A DNA stretch of 64,000 bases, from positions 248,001-312,000 of the forward strand of contig NZ_FMTP01000004.1 in the NCBI RefSeq assembly GCF_900100155.1. Reading direction: 5' to 3'. The notes beneath the pieces are model-generated. The model was given only the letters and a program-made list of their open reading frames with translations. It was not told the DNA's origin and did no database searches. The stretch is from Ancylobacter rudongensis (lineage in GTDB: Bacteria > Pseudomonadota > Alphaproteobacteria > Rhizobiales > Xanthobacteraceae). A program made the translations under genes and the position numbers. Below, piece after piece: positions 59,304 through 64,000 of the stretch; the stretch's first letter is position 1, and every line of letters starts with the position of its first letter.

Positions 59304-60872
59304 ATGATCGACGTATCCGCCTTCAATGATGCCCTCGGCATCATGTTCACGTCGGTCGGGTCCTGGGGATGGATTGTCCCGGGCCTGATCGTCGGCCTCG
59401 TCTTCAGCGCCATTCCCGGCATTTCGATCACCATGGCGATGGCGATCGTGCTGCCAATGTCGCTCTACATGGATTTCTTCTCGGCCATCGTGTTCCTCAC
59501 CTCGGTCTATACCGGGGCCGGGTTCGGCGGGTCGGTGCCGGCGATCCTGATGAACATACCGGGCTCGCCATCGTCTTTCGCGACCACCTTCGACGGCTAT
59601 GCCATGTCGCAGAAGGGCGAGCACAACGAGGCGCTCGGCTATGCGCTGTTCGCTTCCACCCTGTGCGGCATCGCCGGCTATGTGCTGCTGCTCCTCGTCA
59701 TCGAGCCGCTGGCCGACATCGTGCTACGGATCGGGCCGGTGGAAATGTTCGCGGTGGCGATCTGGGGCATGATGCTGCTGGGCTCGCTCGGCTCCACCTA
59801 TATCAGCCGCGGTCTGCTGGCCGCTGCGCTGGGCATCCTGCTCGGCACGGTGGGCATGAACACCGCCGGCTTCACCCGCGGCACGCTGGGCCTGCCGGTG
59901 CTGCTCGACGGCATTGCGCCGATCCCGGCGATGATCGGCCTGCTGGCGGCGAGCCAGCTGCTCAGCCTCGCCAGCCGCGACTACATCATCGAGGCCGAGG
60001 GCTCGCGCGAGGTCAGCCTGCGCAAGATTCTCAAGGGCTGCTGGGGCACGCTGAAATATCCCGGTGTGCTGCTGCGCGGCTCGATCATCGGCATCATCAT
60101 CGGTGCCGTGCCGGGCGTCGGCTCCTCCATCGGCAACCTCATCGCCTATGCCGAGACCAAGCGCACCGCCAAGGACAGCGCCACCTTCGGCAAGGGCAAC
60201 CCGAAGGGCGTGATCGCGGCGGAATCGGCGGTGGCGAGCGGCGAGGGCGGCTCCATGGCCACCATGCTGGCGCTCGGCATTCCCGGCGGCGGCGCCACCG
60301 CGATCCTGATCGCGGCCTTCATGATGCACAACATCGTGCCCGGCCCGAGCTTCATCGAGACGCAGAAGCCGATGGTCTACGCCATCATCCTCAACAACAT
60401 CGTCCAGGCGGTGGTGCTGCTGGCGGTGGGTATCGGCTTCATCTATGTCGCCTCCAACATCATGAAGGTGCGGACCCGCTACGTGCTGCCGGCGATCCTC
60501 GTCATCGCCACGCTGGGCACCTTCGCGGTGACCGGCGAGGCGGCCGGACCGATCACTTTGTTCGTGTTCGCTCTGCTCGGCTATGCCCTCAACCGCTACC
60601 AGTATCCGGTCTCGGCGGTGGTGGTCGGCATCCTGCTGGGCCGCATGCTGGAGACCGAGTTCCTGCGCTCCTACCAGCTCTCCGGCGGTAATCCGCTCTA
60701 TATTCTGGAACGGCCCGGCGCGATGGCGATCTTCGCGGTCATGTTCGCCTCTCTCGCCATGACCGCCTGGGGCAAGCGCAAGCAGAACCGGGCGGAAGCG
60801 GCCGAGGCGCTCGCGATGCGGCAGATTCAGGAAGAAACCCGCGCCGCGCACACGACGCCCAGCAAGGGCTGA
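59304..60872 (+). CDS. tctA: tripartite tricarboxylate transporter large membrane subunit
   Basis: A 522-residue integral membrane protein with about a dozen spans. The family signatures are present twice, as expected for its internal duplication: GLVFSAIPGISITMAMAI near 32 and GIIIGAVPGVGSSIGNLIAY near 262, with SVYTGAGFGGSVPAILMNIP near 67 and GIPGGGATAILIAAFM near 330. It forms the transport channel with TctB, powered by ion symport. The substrate is not deducible. A perfect terminator hairpin follows 28 bases after the stop. Confidence 0.95.
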   Translation: MIDVSAFNDALGIMFTSVGSWGWIVPGLIVGLVFSAIPGISITMAMAIVLPMSLYMDFFSAIVFLTSVYTGAGFGGSVPAILMNIPGSPSSFATTFDGYAMSQKGEHNEALGYALFASTLCGIAGYVLLLLVIEPLADIVLRIGPVEMFAVAIWGMMLLGSLGSTYISRGLLAAALGILLGTVGMNTAGFTRGTLGLPVLLDGIAPIPAMIGLLAASQLLSLASRDYIIEAEGSREVSLRKILKGCWGTLKYPGVLLRGSIIGIIIGAVPGVGSSIGNLIAYAETKRTAKDSATFGKGNPKGVIAAESAVASGEGGSMATMLALGIPGGGATAILIAAFMMHNIVPGPSFIETQKPMVYAIILNNIVQAVVLLAVGIGFIYVASNIMKVRTRYVLPAILVIATLGTFAVTGEAAGPITLFVFALLGYALNRYQYPVSAVVVGILLGRMLETEFLRSYQLSGGNPLYILERPGAMAIFAVMFASLAMTAWGKRKQNRAEAAEALAMRQIQEETRAAHTTPSKG

Positions 60873-60900
60873 GCGTTCTTCTCCTATCGGCAGAACTCGG

Positions 60901-60929
60901 AGGGCGGGTGCGAACCCGCCCTTTTCGTT
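60901..60929 (+). terminator. intrinsic terminator of tctCBA
   Basis: Perfect 9-bp stem AGGGCGGGT / ACCCGCCCT (60901-60909, 60914-60922) with a GCGA loop, followed by TTTCGTT. It is 28 bases past the tctA stop on the plus strand. Confidence 0.85.
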
Positions 60930-60961
60930 GTGCGATGCCCCGGCCTGCTGCCGGGCAAAGA

Positions 60962-60991
60962 AAACCCCTTCCGCCGCTCGCGAAAGGGGTT
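60962..60991 (-). terminator. intrinsic terminator of the hydrolase-rhodanese operon
   Basis: On the minus strand AACCCCTT / AAGGGGTT (60984-60991 and 60963-60970) pair perfectly, with further G-C pairing inside, and are followed by TTTTCTTTG. It lies 30 bases past the rhodanese stop at 61021. Confidence 0.8.
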
Positions 60992-61020
60992 GAGGGCAGA
61001 ACGAGCGCCCCGCGCGGCCG

Positions 61021-62607
61021 TCAGGCCGGGGAGATGGGGACCCAGCCAAAGGCGGCGCGCTCGGCCTCGTCCAGCTGGTGGATGAGGCCCATTTCCCAGG
61101 CGAGATATTGGCGGGACGCCTCGGCATTGCCGTCATGGCGGTCATGGACGAACCAGACCCGGTCGCGGGCGTCCTCCCGGCTCATGCGCCGGCGCACGCG
61201 ATCGACCGGCCACCCCGCCTGCGCGCAGGCATCGGCGTCGGCCGGCAGCCAGCGGGCGGAAACGCCGGCCGCGCGCAGCTCGCAAGTGGCCGCCGCGACG
61301 GCCGTTGCATCACCGAGCAGAATCGCCTGCCGTGCGCCCTTCGCGAGCGCGCCGGGCAGCTCGCCGCGCAGCACCCAGCGCGCGCCATCGAGCCGCCACG
61401 ACTCCCAGTCGCCGGAGGCGCGCAGATCCAGCACCGGCACGCCGCTCTGGGCGAGGCCCCACGCCGTCCGGGCGTCAATCGCGGCAGGCGGGGCGGGGGC
61501 CTTGAGCGCGAGCGCGGGAACCATGGGGACGTCGTTTTCCTCGACCTCATCAAGCGCCAGCACATGCGTCTCGAAGCCGAGCGCGCGCAGGAACAGCGCC
61601 GCCAGCGCGGCCCGCAGCCCGGTGTCGTCGATCAGGATCAGCCGGCCATGGCGGATGCCGACATATTGGTCGGTCGCCTGAATCAGCTGGCCGGCAAGGA
61701 CGGGGACCGCACCTGGCACCGGCCGGGCCGCCCGTTCCGCCTCGCTGCGCAGATCGAACAGGAAGGGGGTGCGGCCGGCCTCATGCAGCAGCGTTTGCTC
61801 CGCGCGAGGCGTGAGCGTCGAGAGCTGCGCGGCGGCGATAAGGCGTTGGGCACGGGCCCGGCTGGCCTGCGCCTGGGCGGGGTCCAGCTCCGGCAGCGGA
61901 TCGGCCTGCGCGCCCCGGTCGAGCGGCAGGCCGGCGAGCGCCCAGCCCTGCGTGCCGTTTTCCAGCGCATAGACCGGGTTGGCCACGCCGATGGCGCGCA
62001 GCGTCAGCGCCCCGACAATGCCGCGGGTCCGGCCGGCGCAGGTGATGACGATCGGCGTCGCAGGGTCCGGCACGGCGGCGCCGACCCGATGGGCGAGCTC
62101 GCCATTGGGCACGCAGCGCGCGCCCTCGATCCGCATCTTGGCGTATTCGATAGGGGGCCGGGCATCGAAGAAGGCGTGCGCGCGCCCCTCGCGGCGCCAG
62201 CGTGCCAGCGTGGCGGCGTCGATCATCGCGGGGCGATGGTCGTGCTCCAGCAATTCGCCCAGCGTCTTGCTCGGCACATTGACCCCGGCGAAGACACCGA
62301 ACCCCGCCGCTTGCCATTCGGGAAGCCCACCCGCGAGGACGGCGATGTCGGTATAGCCGCAGGCCGCCAGCCGCTGCGCGGCCGTCTCGGCGATGCCGTC
62401 GCCATCATCGATGAGCAGCACCGGGCAGTCGGGGCGCGGCACCAACGCAATGGCGGAGGCTTCCAGCCGGCTGAACGGGCAGGGGACGGCGAAGAGCGGG
62501 TGCCCCTCGCCGAAGGCTGCCGCCTCGCGCACATCGAGAAAGGCGATTTCCTCCCCGCCATGCAGGCGGGCCTTTGCCGCCGCCGCCGTCACCGCTGCCG
62601 TGTTCAT
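61021..62607 (-). CDS. multi-domain rhodanese-like protein
   Basis: A 528-residue protein of four rhodanese-like units (about 18-105, 125-235, 268-370 and 385-475). Each opens with a DVRE/DARP/DLRS/DLRA-type strand. Only unit 2 has an active-site cysteine (Cys190 in ITCAGRTRG); the matching loops of the others carry Asp or Gly (IDDGDGIAE, IDDTGLRA, LGDATAVA), so they are probably structural. A C-terminal tail of about 50 residues follows. It should move sulfane sulfur, but the acceptor is unknown. The ATG overlaps the hydrolase stop (ATGA, 62604-62607). Confidence 0.87.
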   Translation of the reverse strand: MNTAAVTAAAAKARLHGGEEIAFLDVREAAAFGEGHPLFAVPCPFSRLEASAIALVPRPDCPVLLIDDGDGIAETAAQRLAACGYTDIAVLAGGLPEWQAAGFGVFAGVNVPSKTLGELLEHDHRPAMIDAATLARWRREGRAHAFFDARPPIEYAKMRIEGARCVPNGELAHRVGAAVPDPATPIVITCAGRTRGIVGALTLRAIGVANPVYALENGTQGWALAGLPLDRGAQADPLPELDPAQAQASRARAQRLIAAAQLSTLTPRAEQTLLHEAGRTPFLFDLRSEAERAARPVPGAVPVLAGQLIQATDQYVGIRHGRLILIDDTGLRAALAALFLRALGFETHVLALDEVEENDVPMVPALALKAPAPPAAIDARTAWGLAQSGVPVLDLRASGDWESWRLDGARWVLRGELPGALAKGARQAILLGDATAVAAATCELRAAGVSARWLPADADACAQAGWPVDRVRRRMSREDARDRVWFVHDRHDGNAEASRQYLAWEMGLIHQLDEAERAAFGWVPISPA

Positions 62608-63533
62608 GTAACGCGCTCACCACGGAAGAAGCGGTAGAAGGCGGCGTAGATAAGATCGGGGCGGTGCTCGGCCGGGTAGTGCCCGGTCGGCACCGGCAGG
62701 CCGACGAGATCGTCCGCCCATTCCGACCAGGCTTCCACCGGCTTGAAGTGACGGCCGCAATGGCTGTTGGTGCCCCAGATCACCAGGGTCGGACAGGCGA
62801 TCTTGCGCGTGCCGTAGTCGGCCGTGTCCATGTCGAGGTCGACGGTGATGGTGGCGCGGTAATCCTCGCACACGGCGTGGATCTGCTCGCGGGTGGCGCA
62901 GCGTATGTACTCGTCCATCGCCTCGGGGGTGAAGATCTCCAGCCCCACGCCCTTCTTGTTGAGCTTGTAGCGCATGTAATAGTCGAGATCGGCGCCGAGC
63001 AGGTTTTCGGGAAACGGTGCCTTCTGCGCCATGAAGAACCAGTGATAGCTCTCGCGCGCCCAGCCGAGCGTGATGTTGTTCAGCACATGGTGCGTCGGCA
63101 CGATGTCGAGCGCGGCGTAGCGGGTGATGCGCTCGGGCCGGTCGAGGCACATGCGGAAGCCGACGCGGGCGCCACGGTCATGGCCGGCGACGGCGAAGGT
63201 CTCGTGGCCGAGTGCGTCCATCACCTCGAACGCATCCTCGCCGATGGCGCGGAAGGAATAGCCCGAATGGTCCTCGCCGCCATCGGGCTTGGAGCTGTCG
63301 CCATAGCCGCGCATGTCGATCGCGACCACCGAGAAATCGCGCGCCAGCGACGGGGCCACCTTGTGCCAGCTGACCAGAGTAAGCGGGTTGCCATGGATGA
63401 GGAGGAGGGGAGGTCCTTCGCCGGCAGTGGCGACATTGATCTCGGCGCCGCGCGTCCTGATGCGCCGGAAGGTGAAACCCTCCATCAGCCGCGTGGTCTG
63501 AACGAGTTCGGGAACGGCTTCTGCAACGTCCAT
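62604..63533 (-). CDS. haloacetate dehalogenase-like alpha/beta hydrolase
   Basis: A 309-residue alpha/beta hydrolase of the fluoroacetate dehalogenase group. The nucleophile is Asp119 in AGHDRGARVGF, with Arg120 and Arg123 for the carboxylate. His164-Trp165 (ESYHWFF) fit the halide pocket; Asp143 and His285 (TGHYPAEH) complete the triad. From memory the R. palustris enzyme has Asp110, Arg111, Arg114, Asp134, His155 and Trp156, a constant offset of 9. The halide-site Tyr is less certain (Tyr225). It should hydrolyse a haloacid or an ester-like analogue. It leads the operon with the rhodanese gene; a TGTTGACAGTT site lies 47 bases upstream. Confidence 0.88.
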   Translation of the reverse strand: MDVAEAVPELVQTTRLMEGFTFRRIRTRGAEINVATAGEGPPLLLIHGNPLTLVSWHKVAPSLARDFSVVAIDMRGYGDSSKPDGGEDHSGYSFRAIGEDAFEVMDALGHETFAVAGHDRGARVGFRMCLDRPERITRYAALDIVPTHHVLNNITLGWARESYHWFFMAQKAPFPENLLGADLDYYMRYKLNKKGVGLEIFTPEAMDEYIRCATREQIHAVCEDYRATITVDLDMDTADYGTRKIACPTLVIWGTNSHCGRHFKPVEAWSEWADDLVGLPVPTGHYPAEHRPDLIYAAFYRFFRGERVT

Positions 63534-63559
63534 CGGGCGCCTCCTCGCATGGGTCGGAC

Positions 63560-63593
63560 TTTACTGTCCGCATTGTGCCAACTGTCAACAATA
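63560..63593 (-). promoter_or_regulatory. promoter with TGTTGACAGTT motif for the hydrolase-rhodanese operon
   Basis: On the minus strand TGTTGACAGTT (plus-strand 63580-63590) supplies TTGACA; 17 bases later AGTAAA is a weak -10. The hydrolase start codon at 63533 is 47 bases beyond the motif. Confidence 0.5.
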
Positions 63594-63695
63594 TGGCCCT
63601 GAAAGGCAAGGGCATTGCGCAGGAAGTGCCCATTCGGCGACAAACTGACGGCAAGGTTCAGATTGTCGACCACGCGAGCGTCCACCCGACCTGAT

Positions 63696-64000
63696 GTTGG
63701 GCTGAGTATGAGACCTCGCGCCTACGGGTGACGGCAGGCGGGACGGCCGGCCAGAGCATTTGCCAGCCGAAATGCCCCGCCCTCGACGACCGCCGCATCG
63801 ACGCGCTGGTTGCGTTCCTGAAGACGCTGACCGACAAGCGGCTGGAGCCGCTGCTGGAGCCGCCCGCCGCCGCCCGCCGAGAGGAGAGGGGCGGCAGCGC
63901 CGGGGGGCTTACGCATTTATACTTGCGATATAACGATTGCAAATTTATGCAATCGTTATATGTAGAGAGTGGCAGGAACGGACCTGCCGCGCTCAGGAAA
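63696..64000 (+). pseudogene. cytochrome-c-peroxidase/MauG-like C-terminal remnant
   Basis: Bases 63782-63868 in one plus-strand frame read LDDRRIDALVAFLKTLTDKR, the typical C-terminal helix of di-haem cytochrome c peroxidases and MauG proteins. The frame is bounded upstream by a stop at 63692 and shows no haem CXXCH motif or start codon in between, so only a tail remains. Beyond about 63870 the frame stays open to the window edge but looks unrelated and crosses an AT-rich inverted repeat. A decayed gene fragment is the best reading; a frame join further right cannot be excluded. Confidence 0.45.
63928..63961. repeat. perfect 14-bp inverted repeat in AT-rich DNA
   Basis: Arms ATATAACGATTGCA (63928-63941) and TGCAATCGTTATAT (63948-63961) match perfectly around a 6-base spacer. 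It is strikingly AT-rich for this genome and lies at the right edge, probably just before a gene outside the window. It could be an operator for a dimeric repressor or the end of a small element. Confidence 0.7.

Noticed and set aside
63658-63942. Possible 94-codon minus-strand gene at the right edge
   Set aside because: It has repetitive Ser/Arg/Ala composition and lies opposite the peroxidase-like remnant; no motif supports it.
1-64000. CRISPR arrays, tRNA or rRNA genes, insertion sequences, prophage
   Set aside because: No regularly spaced repeats, cloverleaf sequences, transposase or phage proteins were recognised; the inverted repeats seen lack transposase genes and target duplications.

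Overview
The window is a GC-rich (roughly two-thirds G+C by eye) chromosomal segment of an alphaproteobacterial methylotroph or facultative autotroph. The gene content (bacterial tetrahydromethanopterin pathway, glyoxylate-cycle genes beside a ScfR/RamB-type regulator, an FtsK paralogue, tripartite tricarboxylate transporter, GntR/FCD regulators) suggests the order Hyphomicrobiales, perhaps a Xanthobacteraceae relative such as Ancylobacter, Starkeya or Xanthobacter. That placement is inference. No rRNA, tRNA, CRISPR array, insertion sequence or prophage was recognised.

Region 1 (1-18.6 kb) is a nearly complete archaeal-type C1 island for oxidising formaldehyde to formate on tetrahydromethanopterin (H4MPT) and methanofuran. 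Catalytic genes are mtdB, mch and fhcBADC. Cofactor-synthesis genes or candidates are mptG, mfnB, mfnE, a DHPS-like protein, a DUF447 protein, a DmrB/AfpA-like flavoprotein, a pterin dehydratase, a RimK-like ligase, a CitG-like protein, two ATP-grasp proteins and a HisA-like protein. They lie in three tight operons (7498 to 1630 minus, 7635 to 12839 plus, 18608 to 14702 minus) plus a divergent pair at the left edge. A magnesium transporter gene, mgtE, sits inside the island. The formaldehyde-activating enzyme gene fae is not in the window.

Region 2 (18.7-46.3 kb) is mixed housekeeping. It holds an RNA methyltransferase, the ABC-F protein Uup, a Phd/YefM-PIN toxin-antitoxin pair with a recognisable operator, an FAD oxidoreductase, exbB-exbD-tonB, glutaryl-CoA dehydrogenase, an Rrf2 regulator with a small membrane protein, a Pif1/RecD-like helicase, an AT-richer glycosyltransferase, an aldehyde dehydrogenase, an FtsK-type translocase without membrane segments, an acetyltransferase, a nitroreductase, malate synthase G, a small protein plus isocitrate lyase, the ScfR-like regulator, a ClC channel and a YghU-type glutathione transferase.

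Region 3 (46.3-63.6 kb) is a catabolic island for an unidentified carboxylate. It holds three isocitrate/isopropylmalate/tartrate-type dehydrogenases, two MmgE/PrpD proteins, a PdxA2-like dehydrogenase, an SDR lacking its catalytic Tyr, an AbrB-type membrane protein, TctCBA, a haloacetate-dehalogenase-like hydrolase with a four-domain rhodanese protein, and two GntR/FCD regulators. The most notable hidden signal is an exact 11-base motif, TGTTGACAGTT, upstream of four separate transcription units here, with two near matches next to the two GntR genes. This suggests one regulon. The right edge carries a cytochrome-peroxidase-like remnant and a perfect 14-bp inverted repeat.

Several intergenic spaces carry GC-rich inverted repeats of dispersed-palindrome type, one of them inside the fhc operon.
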